A stretch of 21,616 nucleotides of DNA from a virus: IMG/VR virus record IMGVR_UViG_3300017760_000126, positions 1 through 21,616 of that record. One strand, 5' to 3'. Made by a program: the position numbers and the translations under genes. The stretch's first letter is position 1, and each line of letters begins with the position of its first letter. Positions 1-9,320 of this stretch are shown piece by piece. The notes beneath the pieces were generated by a model that saw only the letters and a program-made list of their open reading frames with translations, was not told the origin of the DNA and did not search any database.

Positions 1-1
1 A

Positions 2-556
2 ATTTCACCTCCAGGCGGACATGCAACAGATATTATTGCTGAGTTAGGTGGATTCTTTGTAATGATGAATGTTGACTTTGCAACTAGTGAAAGTGGCGAG
101 TTCAATACATCAAATGATTTTAGAAGAATTGCATTATTAAGAAACCCAACTGATAGTACAACAGGTGCAACAGCAACTGCTTCAACACTTGACGCAACTA
201 AATCAATTACTTTCTCTGGCACGCCAGGTAGTTTTCAAGCAGATGAAAAGATTACACAAGCAAGTACAGGTGCTGTAGGGTTTGTAGTTGACTTTAATTC
301 TACAACAAAAGTTTTAAGATACATACAACCACAGTTTGCAAACCAAGGTATTGATACAAACCAAAACGCAACGGCTTTCTCTGGAACGAATACAGTAACA
401 GGCGGTACTTCAAGTGCAACAGGTACGCCAAGTTCACATGACGTTACTCCTGAATTAACGGCAGATACAGGTGATATTCTGTACATAGAAAACAGAAAAC
501 CTATTAGTCGTGCTTCAGACCAAACGGAGAATGTAAAGTTAATAGTAGAGTTTTAG
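2..556 (+). CDS. Baseplate wedge subunit gp8-like protein, C-terminal part (5' end outside window)
   Basis: The reading frame is open from the first bases, so this is the last 184 residues of a longer protein; the Met codons at 62 and 65 are internal. The visible start reads SPPGGHATDIIAELGG, then FFVMMNV and NDFRRIALLRNP, and the protein ends ILYIENRKPISRASDQTE followed by KLIVEF. This pattern resembles gp8 of T4-like phages, one of the wedge proteins forming the baseplate periphery; recognition is from memory of the family, not a search. Between these conserved parts lies a Thr/Ser/Gly-rich stretch of about 110 residues with a GxxGxxV motif of the kind also found in the next gene. The stop TAG overlaps the AGGAGA ribosome site of the following gene, so the two are probably co-translated. 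Another baseplate or neck protein remains possible. Confidence 0.7.
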   Translation: MSPPGGHATDIIAELGGFFVMMNVDFATSESGEFNTSNDFRRIALLRNPTDSTTGATATASTLDATKSITFSGTPGSFQADEKITQASTGAVGFVVDFNSTTKVLRYIQPQFANQGIDTNQNATAFSGTNTVTGGTSSATGTPSSHDVTPELTADTGDILYIENRKPISRASDQTENVKLIVEF

Positions 557-565
557 GAGATTTAA

Positions 566-3500
566 ATGGCAACAAATTTTAACGTCTCTCCTTACTTTGA
601 TGACTTTTCAGAAGCAAAGAATTTTCATAGAATATTATTTCGTCCTGCTTTTGCAGTTCAAGCAAGAGAGTTAACACAACTACAAACTATCTTACAAAAC
701 CAAATTGAAAGATTTGGTGAACATATGTTCAAAGATGGTAGTATGGTAATACCAGGTGAGATAGCACTTAACACAAAATACGAATATGTTAAATTAGCAA
801 GTCATTCTACTTCAACAGTTTCTAACTTACAAGATTTAATTGTAACAGGTTCTACTTCAGGTATTACAGCAACAGTTGTAAACACAACTGAAGCAACATC
901 AACAGCAGCTGCAACAGTCTATGTTTTATATACTGCCTCAGGTACAGACAATGCAACGAAAAGATTTACTGAGGGAGAAACTTTAACATTTACATACAAT
1001 AGCATATCTTCAACAGCAGTTGTAGGTACCTCAGGTACTTCGTTACCAACAGATAGTAACGCAACTGGTTTTGCTAGTTCAGTAAATGTTCAAGCAGGTG
1101 TATATTTCATTAATGGTTTCTTTGTTGCAAATACTGAACAGACTTTAATACTAGACCCATATTCAAACACACCATCATATAGAGTTGGTTTCAATGTAAC
1201 AGAAAGTTTTGTTACACCGTCAGACGATAGTTCGTTAAATGATAACGCAGCCGGTTCATCAAATGTAAATGCTCCAGGTGCTCACAGATTTAAAACATCA
1301 TTAACATTAGTTAAAAAACTTACAACTGAAACAGATGATGAAAACTTTGTAGAGTTACTAAGAACAGGATCAGGTAACATTGAAACAATTGTACAAAGAA
1401 CAGATTACAATATACTAGAAGAAACATTAGCAAGAAGAACGGCAGATGAAAGTGGTGATTATGTTACTAAATCATTTGACATAGATGTAAGAGAACATAA
1501 AAATGACGGATCAAATCGTGGTATATATTCTGCTGATGGTTCAAGTTTATATAATGGATTAAGCACAGCTAACTCAGAAGCTAGATTAGCAATTGGTTTA
1601 TCTCCTGGTAAAGCATATGTTCAAGGTTACGAAATAGAAACAACAGGACAAAAATTTGTTACAGTAGAAAAAGCAAGAGACTTTGATACAATACAAAACT
1701 CTACTACAAGATTAGCAATAGGTAATTTTGTTGATGTAACAAATGTACATGGTACGCCAGATATAGGGACAGTTTCAGGAGAAACAGAAGCGTTTAAAGA
1801 ATTACAATTATTTAAAAATGCAAATGCTACCAGAGGCACAAACCTATCTACAACCAATGTTGATGTAGAACAAATTGGTAGAGCAAAACCTAGATACTTT
1901 GAATACAAATCAGGTACTGCTGGTGCAACATTAACAAACACATCTTCAATTTATAAATTAGGTTTATTTAATGTTGATATGTTTACACACATTGGTGTTA
2001 CAAGTTCAGTTGAGTTTGATACAGGTGAAACTCTAACAGGTTCTACTTCAGGTGCAACTGGTGTTGTAGAGGCAATATCATCTAATACATCAACGGATCC
2101 TGACCAGTTTATAACTGAGGACGGATTTAACCTTGTTGATGAAACAGATGGTGACGATTTAATTTTAGAACAATCTGTATTTACAACAGTTGTATTAAGT
2201 AATGTATCAGGTTCTTTTGCAACTGGTGAAACTATAACAGACGAAAGTTCAAATAGTGGCGTAGTAATATCAAACACACCAGAAAGAAAAGGTGTAACTG
2301 AATTTGATTTTGCACAAGTTAAGTCAGTTGGTATGACTGGTTCGCCAAACTTTACTGCTGATACAGTATTAACAACTACAGCTGCAAATGAAAAAGATGA
2401 AAGTAATGTAACTATAGGCGGACTAATTAATATAGACGCAAACTCAAATGTAGTAAAAGGTAACAACACAGAATTTAATTCAGACTTAAAAGTTGGCGAC
2501 AACATTGTGTTTGAAGATAACAATGGTAATCAACAAAGTAGATTTGTTGGTGCGATTGCAAATAATAAATCATTAACATTAACGGCGACAGTAACAGTTG
2601 CTGTAACATCAGCGTCAACACAAAGAAGAAGAACAAAATTACAAAACATTAATACTACTTCTCTAGTATATAAATTACCTGAGAATGTTATCAAAACATT
2701 AAAGACTACAGACAATGCAGGTATCACAGATACAAGTCATAAAGTTAGAAGACAATTTGTTGAAACTTTATCATCATCTGGTGTTGCTACATTCTCTGCT
2801 GGTGCAAACGAAACATTTGACGCACACTCAGAAGCAGATTACACATTATCAATAATGACTGCCGGTGCAAGTGCAGGTGCTATAGGTGATATAGTGAGTT
2901 TATCAGGCAACAACCATGAAGGTGACGCCGTATTCTCATTAACTGGTAGTCCATCAGGTCGTCAAGTACAAATAGATTTAGGTGCTAACTATGCAACTGC
3001 TAAAGTTAAATTAATTGCAACAATAACTAAATCAGTTGCAGGTGAAAAAACAAAAGCATTAGTTTCAGACCAAACACAAACAGTTTCTACACAAGCATTA
3101 GCTGAAGAAAGAACAATCAGTTTAGGTAAAGCAGACGCATTTGCTTTAACAAGTGTATTCATGGCACCAGACTTTAGTACGGCAGCAACAACAAGTCATA
3201 CAGATATTACAGATAGATTTACACTAGACACAGGACAAAGAGATAGTTTCTATGACATTGCTAGAATAGTAAGAAAAGACGGTGCTCAATTACCAACTGG
3301 TAGATTACTAATTACATTTAGTTTCTTTACACACGGTACAGGTAACTACTTCTCAGTAGATAGTTATGCTGGTGTTGTAGATTATGAAAACATTCCTTCT
3401 TTTGAAAGTCCAACAAAAGGTAAAATACAATTAAGAGACGCATTAGACTTTAGACCTAGAGTAGCGGACAATAGTGAAGTTGTAGGTTATGGTAATGTAG

Positions 3501-6500
3501 ATAGTATTGGTGCAAAAAATTATACTGGAGGCGGTGCTTCAACAGTTGATATGCCAAAACCTAGTTCAGACGCAACACTAGACTTTGAATTTTATTTAAG
3601 TAGAATAGATGGTATCTTTGTAACTACAGACGGTCTATTTAAACAAGCAAAAGGTACTTCAGCAATTGATCCTCAAAGAGCAGAACCTATTGATGACGCA
3701 ATGCCTTTATATTATCTAACTTTACCACCATATACTTTCTCTACAGATGATGTAGCAATAACAGTAGTTGATAATAGAAGATATACAATGAGAGACATTG
3801 GTAAGTTAGAACAAAGAATTAAAAATATAGAATACTATACTCAGTTATCTCTACTAGAACAACAAGCAGTTAATACACAAATACAAGACGCAGCTACAGG
3901 TTTAGATAGATTTAAAAATGGTATTGTAGTAGATAGTTTCAAAGGTCATAATGTTGGTGACACTTTATCAAGTGAATACAGATGTTCAGTTGATATGTCA
4001 GAAGGTGAGTTAAGACCAGAACATAATACAAACATTGTAAAACTTGTTGAGTTAGCCGCAAATGATACAGACGCAGAAAGAACAACTGCTGGTTATCAAA
4101 AAACAGGTGACTTAATAACTTTACCATATACACATTCTAAGTTAACTGAAAATCCTTATGCAACTAAATCAGTTAACTGTAATCCATTCTTAGTATTTCA
4201 ATATCAAGGTGATGTCGCATTAACACCAGATGTTGATGAATGGTACGATACAACTAGAAGACCTGATTTAATTGTAAACGATAATAACTTATTTGATACA
4301 ATGACTAATCTTGCAGGAACAAATAACAACTTAGGTACAGTTTGGAATAACTGGCAAACTAACTGGTCTGGTCGTTGGGCAAATACAACTTCAATAGCAA
4401 GACGAGAAGGTGGAAATATTAATACAACTACTACTACAGTAGGTGGAGATATTACAACAAGAAGTAGAACAGGTATTACTAGAGAAATTTCAGGTTCAAA
4501 TGTTGTAAGACAATCTTTTGGTGAAAGAATTGTTGATGTTGCGTTCATACCTTTTATTCGTTCTCAAACAATTACATTCACAGGTACAAGATTAAAACCA
4601 AACACAAGAGTTTATCCTTTCTTTGATAATGTAAATGTATCAACACATGTAACACCATCTGGTGGTGTATTAGGTGGTAACTTAGTTACTGGTACGACAG
4701 GTACAATTGAAGGAACATTTACAATACCAAATACAGCAAGTGAAAGATTTAGAACAGGTGATAGAATATTCAGATTAACAAGTTCGTCAACAAATGCAAC
4801 AGATGAGGATTCTGTTGATACTTTTGCTCAAGGTACATATACTGCTCGTGGTTTACAAACAACGACACAAGAAACAGTACAGTCAACTAGAGTACCAATT
4901 ATTGGTAGACAAACTGTAAGTGAACAAGATACAAGAAGAACAACAGATACTTTTGGTATAACACAAACGTCAGTTAGTGAAAATCCAGATCCATTAGCAC
5001 AAACATTTAGTGTTGAAGAACCTAGTGGTGTATTCTTATCTAAAGTTGATGTATATTTTGAAGAAAAAGATGATACAGTTCCAATTAAAGTTTATCTAGT
5101 AGAAACTATTAATAGTAGACCTGGTCAAAGAATACTTCCTTTCTCAGAGGTTACGCTTCAATCAAGTCAAGTTCTTACAAGTGCAACTGCTTCGACAGCA
5201 ACTACAGTAACATTCCCATCTCCTGTATTTTTACAAGGTGGTAAAGAATATGCAATCATATTAAAACCTAACAGTCAAAAGTATAAAGCATGGGTAAGTA
5301 GATTAGGTGATACAGACGTTGGTGGTACAAGACGAGTAACACAACAACCTTTATTTGGTTCTTTATTCCGTTCTCAAAATGCAAAACTGTGGACAGAAGA
5401 CCAAATGGAAGATTTAAAAATTACTTTATACAAAGCTGCATTTGATACAACTACAAACGGTACATTGTCACTAACGAATGATGATATTGAAACTAAGACA
5501 CTTGATAACAATGCTATTGAAACAAATGCTACTGCCGGTTCAGGTACAACATTTGGTGGCAACCCAGCGATAATTAAAATCAATCATCAACATCACGGCA
5601 TGAATGATAATAAACCAAGTAAGGTTACAATCTCTGGTCTTGGTGGTTCAACTGACTATAATGGTATTCAAGGTAGTGTAATTAATGGTACACATGATAT
5701 TGCTAATGCAACTGAGGACAGTTATACAATTACATTAACTGGTGATACAGCAACATCAACTGGTAGTGTTGGTGGTTCAACTATAGTTGCAACACAAGAT
5801 AGAACATTTGAAAGTGTTATGCCTAAAATTGGTATGATGAATTTCCCAGATACTACTACTGAACACAAAATTAAAACTACTTCAGCAACATCAATAGATG
5901 GTACAGAAGCGTCATATTCAACTGATAGTGCATTTACAAATATTGTACCAAATGAAAACTTTTACTTTACAAGTGCAAGAGCAGTTGCTAGTTCTATAAA
6001 CGAAACAACTCACTTATCAAGTACAAAATCTTTATTCTATGATATTGTATTAAATACTTCAAATGCTAATATATCTCCTGTGATTGACTTAGCAAGAACA
6101 AATATTTTCTGTACACATAACAGATTAGATAATCCAACTTCTAGTAATAGAACAGGATTTGTTGCAGAAACAGACCCAACTGGTGGTAGTGCGGCTGCTA
6201 AATATATTACAAGAGAAATTTCTTTAGAAAACCCAGCAACAGCATTAGATATTAGAATAGCTGCTAGTGTTTTCCCAACATCTTCAATTGAAGTTTTTAG
6301 AAAAGTTAAGTTTGAAGGTGATGATAGAGAAATGAAAGATATACCTTATGTACAAATGACACAATCTAATACAGCAGTAAGTGCTGAAGGTAGAAGTCAA
6401 TCACCATACAATGCAGGATTTAAAACTGATTTTGCTGACTTTGAGTTTAGTGAAGAAGGTATTAATGAGTTTGCAACATTCAAAATTAAAATAGTTATGA

Positions 6501-6565
6501 AAGGAACTAACCCAGCATATCCTCCTCGTCTAACAGATATGAGAGCGATTGCTTTAGCAGTATAA
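566..6565 (+). CDS. Giant DUF4815-domain virion structural protein (1,999 aa)
   Basis: Residues 7-65 carry the DUF4815 signature of marine T4-like phages: NVSPYFDDFSEAKNFHRILF, then RPAFAVQARELTQLQTILQNQ and DGSMVIPGE. The family is a virion component of unknown exact place; its position right after gp8 suggests baseplate or proximal fibre. Around residues 490-580 are two copies of a GETxTxxxSxxSGVV-type beta motif. Residues about 1081-1110 form a charged helix (KLEQRIKNIEYYTQLSLLEQQ), likely coiled coil. Residues about 1474-1530 contain DPLAQTFSVEEPSGVFLSKV, a stretch typical of the family. No signal peptide or membrane segment is visible. The start ATG follows AGGAGA at 555-560 with a five-base spacer. 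The stop TAA is one base before the next ATG. The DUF4815 assignment is strong; the structural role is inferred. Confidence 0.85.
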   Translation: MATNFNVSPYFDDFSEAKNFHRILFRPAFAVQARELTQLQTILQNQIERFGEHMFKDGSMVIPGEIALNTKYEYVKLASHSTSTVSNLQDLIVTGSTSGITATVVNTTEATSTAAATVYVLYTASGTDNATKRFTEGETLTFTYNSISSTAVVGTSGTSLPTDSNATGFASSVNVQAGVYFINGFFVANTEQTLILDPYSNTPSYRVGFNVTESFVTPSDDSSLNDNAAGSSNVNAPGAHRFKTSLTLVKKLTTETDDENFVELLRTGSGNIETIVQRTDYNILEETLARRTADESGDYVTKSFDIDVREHKNDGSNRGIYSADGSSLYNGLSTANSEARLAIGLSPGKAYVQGYEIETTGQKFVTVEKARDFDTIQNSTTRLAIGNFVDVTNVHGTPDIGTVSGETEAFKELQLFKNANATRGTNLSTTNVDVEQIGRAKPRYFEYKSGTAGATLTNTSSIYKLGLFNVDMFTHIGVTSSVEFDTGETLTGSTSGATGVVEAISSNTSTDPDQFITEDGFNLVDETDGDDLILEQSVFTTVVLSNVSGSFATGETITDESSNSGVVISNTPERKGVTEFDFAQVKSVGMTGSPNFTADTVLTTTAANEKDESNVTIGGLINIDANSNVVKGNNTEFNSDLKVGDNIVFEDNNGNQQSRFVGAIANNKSLTLTATVTVAVTSASTQRRRTKLQNINTTSLVYKLPENVIKTLKTTDNAGITDTSHKVRRQFVETLSSSGVATFSAGANETFDAHSEADYTLSIMTAGASAGAIGDIVSLSGNNHEGDAVFSLTGSPSGRQVQIDLGANYATAKVKLIATITKSVAGEKTKALVSDQTQTVSTQALAEERTISLGKADAFALTSVFMAPDFSTAATTSHTDITDRFTLDTGQRDSFYDIARIVRKDGAQLPTGRLLITFSFFTHGTGNYFSVDSYAGVVDYENIPSFESPTKGKIQLRDALDFRPRVADNSEVVGYGNVDSIGAKNYTGGGASTVDMPKPSSDATLDFEFYLSRIDGIFVTTDGLFKQAKGTSAIDPQRAEPIDDAMPLYYLTLPPYTFSTDDVAITVVDNRRYTMRDIGKLEQRIKNIEYYTQLSLLEQQAVNTQIQDAATGLDRFKNGIVVDSFKGHNVGDTLSSEYRCSVDMSEGELRPEHNTNIVKLVELAANDTDAERTTAGYQKTGDLITLPYTHSKLTENPYATKSVNCNPFLVFQYQGDVALTPDVDEWYDTTRRPDLIVNDNNLFDTMTNLAGTNNNLGTVWNNWQTNWSGRWANTTSIARREGGNINTTTTTVGGDITTRSRTGITREISGSNVVRQSFGERIVDVAFIPFIRSQTITFTGTRLKPNTRVYPFFDNVNVSTHVTPSGGVLGGNLVTGTTGTIEGTFTIPNTASERFRTGDRIFRLTSSSTNATDEDSVDTFAQGTYTARGLQTTTQETVQSTRVPIIGRQTVSEQDTRRTTDTFGITQTSVSENPDPLAQTFSVEEPSGVFLSKVDVYFEEKDDTVPIKVYLVETINSRPGQRILPFSEVTLQSSQVLTSATASTATTVTFPSPVFLQGGKEYAIILKPNSQKYKAWVSRLGDTDVGGTRRVTQQPLFGSLFRSQNAKLWTEDQMEDLKITLYKAAFDTTTNGTLSLTNDDIETKTLDNNAIETNATAGSGTTFGGNPAIIKINHQHHGMNDNKPSKVTISGLGGSTDYNGIQGSVINGTHDIANATEDSYTITLTGDTATSTGSVGGSTIVATQDRTFESVMPKIGMMNFPDTTTEHKIKTTSATSIDGTEASYSTDSAFTNIVPNENFYFTSARAVASSINETTHLSSTKSLFYDIVLNTSNANISPVIDLARTNIFCTHNRLDNPTSSNRTGFVAETDPTGGSAAAKYITREISLENPATALDIRIAASVFPTSSIEVFRKVKFEGDDREMKDIPYVQMTQSNTAVSAEGRSQSPYNAGFKTDFADFEFSEEGINEFATFKIKIVMKGTNPAYPPRLTDMRAIALAV

Positions 6566-6566
6566 T

Positions 6567-6785
6567 ATGACATATTTAAAAGTAGAAGGTCATCAACATA
6601 TTGTAAGAGATACAAGTTCTAATGGTATAATAAATACTGATAAGAATGCTTATCAAATACATGTAAGACGTATTAGAGAAGCAAGACAATCTAGTAATGA
6701 TTTAAGAAATGCGGTAAGAGATATAAATAATTTAAAACAAGAAATGTCTGAAATAAAAGGACTTTTATTAAAACTGGTAAAATAA
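6567..6785 (+). CDS. Small helical protein of unknown function (72 aa)
   Basis: A 72-residue, charged protein whose second half (about 33-72) has a heptad-like pattern, RQSSNDLRNAVRDINNLKQE then MSEIKGLLLKLVK, suggesting a short coiled coil. Its ATG lies one base after the stop of the DUF4815 gene and its own stop lies one base before the next fibre gene; both junctions read TAATATG. No good Shine-Dalgarno precedes it, so termination-reinitiation coupling is likely. Its place between a baseplate-type protein and a fibre suggests a connector, assembly factor or trimerisation helper, but this is inference from location. I do not recognise a named family. Confidence 0.75.
   Translation: MTYLKVEGHQHIVRDTSSNGIINTDKNAYQIHVRRIREARQSSNDLRNAVRDINNLKQEMSEIKGLLLKLVK
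6722..6729 (+). promoter_or_regulatory. Possible internal late promoter (TATAAATA)
   Basis: An exact TATAAATA octamer lies inside the 72-aa gene, 57 bases before the first fibre's ATG at 6787. It would give that fibre its own late transcript. In such AT-rich DNA a few chance copies are expected, and this one is inside coding sequence, so support is weak. Confidence 0.25.
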
Positions 6786-6786
6786 T

Positions 6787-8673
6787 ATGGCAGCAAGACA
6801 AGTAGCAGCAACGGCAACGATAGAACAATTAAGAACAACTTTTAATACTCTATCAGCGACAGACTTTGGAGATATAGACCAACTTAGTTCATCTATAAGT
6901 GCAAGTAATCTTGTAGCGGCGATGAACGAGTTAGAGAGTGAAGTATCACCTTTTAATGCTTCATTTGTTGCAACACAAACAGATTTAGGTGCCGCTCCAG
7001 CAACTGGTGATAGTATAGTTATTAGAGATACTTCAGCAAGTGCATTAAAAGAAATGACTATTGCTAATTTATTTACTAGTCCAGCAATAGATACAATTAC
7101 TGCCGGTACATTTACATTAGACGCTTCAGCAGATATTAATATAGACGCTGGTGGCGGAGATATAATTTTAAAAGATGACGGTACTGAATTTGGTAGATTA
7201 ACAAACAATGCAGGTCAATTATTAATTAAATCAAGTTCAAGTGCTACAACAGCATTATCATTAAATGGTGCCAATGTTACTGTTGCAGGTAACTTAACTG
7301 TATCAGGTACTACAACAACTGTGGATTCATCTACTGTTAATTTACAAACTGGATTTATATTTGAAGGTTCAAGTGCTGATAGTTTTGAAACAACATTAAC
7401 AGCAACTGACCCAACAGCAGATAGAACAATTACTTTACCAAACTTAACAGGTACAGTATCATTAACGAGTGCAACAGAAACTTTAACAAATAAAACTTTA
7501 ACATCACCAGTTCTTACAACACCTATATTTACAGGTGCAACTGACCAAAGAGGTTCATTTGTATTTGAAGGTAGCACAGCAGACAGTTTTGAAACAACTG
7601 TAAGTGTTGTTGACCCAACAGCAGATAGAACAATAAACTTTCCAAATGTTTCTGGTACTGTTTTAACAACAGGTAATTTTTCTGATATTACAACAGTAGG
7701 TACATTAACAGGTGCAAGTCCACTTGTATTTGAAGGTAACACAGCAAACAGTTTTGAAACTACAATTGCAGTAACAGACGCTACTGCTGATAGAACAATT
7801 ACATTACCAGATTTAACTGGTACAGTTTCTTTGATTACAGCAACTGAAACATTAACAAACAAAACACTTACAACTCCAGTAATCGTTGAAGCTACTTCAG
7901 GTTCAACTATAACACTTAACGCTACAACTGATATTGTATTAGACGCTGATGGCGGTGATGTGTTCTTTAAAGATGATGGTACTACTTTTGGTAGTGCTAC
8001 AAATACTTCAGGCAACTTAATACTTAAATCAGGTACTACAACAGCATTAACATTTAGTGGTGCTAACGTTGCAGGTGCAGGTACATTAAGTGCAACAACA
8101 ATTACTGCTTCTACTGGACTAGAAACAAAAAATGGTGCTACTGGTGCCGGTTTTGTTAAGTTCTTTGAGGATAGTGATAACGGTTCAAACGCTGTAACAC
8201 TTTTAGGTCCTGCTTCAACAGGTGATATTGATATTACATTACCAACTCAAGCAGGTACAGTTGTTGTTTCTAATACAACTGATGGTAATGATGTTCAACT
8301 AGATAGTTTAGGACTGAATACTGCTGCCTCTGGTACTGCTGGAGAGTTGAGAGCAACAAATGATATAACTGCCTTTTATAGTTCAGATGTATCATTGAAG
8401 GAAAATATTGTAGAAATACCATCTGCCTTAGATATGGTAGATAAAATAAGAGGAGTTTTCTTTGATTGGAAAGATGACTATATAGAAAGTAAAGGCGGCG
8501 AAGACGGATACTTTATGAGAAAACGTGATGTAGGTTTAATTGCACAAGAAGTTGAGGCAGTTTTACCTGAGATTGTAGGTACTAGACAAGACGGTATTAA
8601 AGCAATCAAGTATGACAGATTAACTGCTTTACTATTGCAAGCGATTAAAGAATTGCAAGCGAAAATTAAATAA
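6787..8673 (+). CDS. Tail fibre-like protein with S74 intramolecular chaperone (628 aa), fibre 1
   Basis: N-terminal residues 1-60 (MAARQVAATATIEQLRTTFN) form a probable virion-attachment helix region. Two copies of the LDAxxDI-DAxGGD-KDDGT module begin near 109 and 375, and three copies of the FEGxxxxSFETT-DPTADRTIxLP module near 192, 260 and 315. Residues about 442-533 lead into a Peptidase_S74 domain. Its S533-D534 pair, with LKEN at 537-540, matches the known autocleavage site, in which Ser and the Lys five residues later act together; cleavage would release the last 95 residues. Family knowledge: such domains trimerise and fold fibres, then cut themselves off. DFDWKD-type and DVGLIAQEVE motifs follow. 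The start is coupled to the previous stop (TAATATG). Host-receptor binding is inferred. Confidence 0.85.
   Translation: MAARQVAATATIEQLRTTFNTLSATDFGDIDQLSSSISASNLVAAMNELESEVSPFNASFVATQTDLGAAPATGDSIVIRDTSASALKEMTIANLFTSPAIDTITAGTFTLDASADINIDAGGGDIILKDDGTEFGRLTNNAGQLLIKSSSSATTALSLNGANVTVAGNLTVSGTTTTVDSSTVNLQTGFIFEGSSADSFETTLTATDPTADRTITLPNLTGTVSLTSATETLTNKTLTSPVLTTPIFTGATDQRGSFVFEGSTADSFETTVSVVDPTADRTINFPNVSGTVLTTGNFSDITTVGTLTGASPLVFEGNTANSFETTIAVTDATADRTITLPDLTGTVSLITATETLTNKTLTTPVIVEATSGSTITLNATTDIVLDADGGDVFFKDDGTTFGSATNTSGNLILKSGTTTALTFSGANVAGAGTLSATTITASTGLETKNGATGAGFVKFFEDSDNGSNAVTLLGPASTGDIDITLPTQAGTVVVSNTTDGNDVQLDSLGLNTAASGTAGELRATNDITAFYSSDVSLKENIVEIPSALDMVDKIRGVFFDWKDDYIESKGGEDGYFMRKRDVGLIAQEVEAVLPEIVGTRQDGIKAIKYDRLTALLLQAIKELQAKIK
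8110..8670 (+). repeat. S74 chaperone cassette, copy 1
   Basis: The DNA encoding residues 442-628 of fibre 1 closely matches 16981-17559 of fibre 4. Over the first 92 residues, up to the S74 cleavage serine, I count only about five substitutions; the following chaperone part is more diverged but collinear. The two copies point to duplication or gene conversion of a fibre end. Confidence 0.85.
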
Positions 8674-8693
8674 TAACTAACGGAGAATAAATC

Positions 8694-8930
8694 ATGGCTG
8701 AGAAAGCAAAAGAACAACCTAAAGATATTAATTTAGATATGGAACACCTTACAGTAAAAGGTAAGATACATGCTGAACAATATAACAATCTTAGAGCACA
8801 AAAAATCCAACATCAAGTTGAAATAGAAAAGATAGATGTCCTATTGGCATACTATACTAAAGTTATTCCAACTGAGGTGTTACCTGAAGACCAAAGACCA
8901 AAAAAAGAAACTGAAAAGAAAGATAAGTAA
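8694..8930 (+). CDS. Small charged helical protein (78 aa), unknown function
   Basis: A hydrophilic 78-residue protein rich in Lys, Glu and Gln. Residues about 20-50 (KGKIHAEQYNNLRAQKIQHQ onward) look like one long amphipathic helix, and the C-terminus is a charged tail, PKKETEKKDK. It starts with ATG after GGAGA at 8682-8686, 20 bases after the fibre 1 stop. Small helical proteins next to fibres are often chaperones or assembly factors in phages, as T4 gp57A is, but no sequence likeness to a named one is evident. Function unknown. Confidence 0.7.
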   Translation: MAEKAKEQPKDINLDMEHLTVKGKIHAEQYNNLRAQKIQHQVEIEKIDVLLAYYTKVIPTEVLPEDQRPKKETEKKDK

Positions 8931-8931
8931 T

Positions 8932-8939
8932 TATAAATA
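8932..8939 (+). promoter_or_regulatory. T4-type late promoter (TATAAATA) for the 112-aa gene
   Basis: An exact TATAAATA octamer lies in the 27-base gap before the ATG at 8958. T4-like late promoters start a few bases downstream, here near 8945. That leaves a short leader holding AAGGAGA (8947-8953) at normal spacing. The placement is typical for a phage late gene. Confidence 0.8.
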
Positions 8940-8957
8940 GTCCCATAAGGAGAAATT

Positions 8958-9296
8958 ATGGCAGCTATTACTAATCTACTAATTGAACAAGGTGCAAACT
9001 TTTCAAGTACAATAACGCTTTTCAATGATGATGACACAGTATTTAACCTAACTGGATACACAGCTGCAGGTCAAATACGAAAGTCATACTCATCAAGTTC
9101 AGCGTCAGCTACATTTACAATATCGTTTTCTGCTGATAGGTCAGAAGGACAAATAACACTTTCTCTAACTTCTACTCAAACGGCTGCCGTTGAAGAAGGA
9201 AGATATGTGTATGATATTGAAGTAACATCAAGCGATAGTGTGGTAACAAGAGTATTGCAAGGAACCGTAACGGTGAGTCCAAATGTCACACGTTAA
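8958..9296 (+). CDS. Small beta-rich virion-type protein (112 aa)
   Basis: The sequence alternates hydrophobic and polar residues in a beta pattern: GANFSSTITLFNDDDTVFNL, GYTAAGQIRKSY, then EGQITLSLTSTQTAAVEEGR and RYVYDIEVTSSD, ending in VLQGTVTVSPNVTR. This layout resembles small Ig-like or BppU N-terminal-like domain proteins common near fibres of marine phages, where they may decorate or adapt fibres; this is a fold-level guess. It has its own late promoter at 8932-8939 and a strong ribosome site. It is followed 24 bases later by fibre 2 and may share a transcript with it. Confidence 0.75.
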   Translation: MAAITNLLIEQGANFSSTITLFNDDDTVFNLTGYTAAGQIRKSYSSSSASATFTISFSADRSEGQITLSLTSTQTAAVEEGRYVYDIEVTSSDSVVTRVLQGTVTVSPNVTR

Positions 9297-9320
9297 TATA
9301 TTATGTCATAAAGGGGTATT

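Noticed and set aside
62-556. Complete 164-aa gene starting at 62
   Set aside because: The frame is open upstream to the window edge and the upstream residues (SPPGGH, ELGG) fit the same conserved protein, so this is an internal Met.
7215-8015. Long minus-strand open frames (up to about 270 codons) opposite the fibre genes
   Set aside because: They mirror the repeats and codon bias of the fibres, contain the same antisense motifs again and again, and lack starts with ribosome sites.
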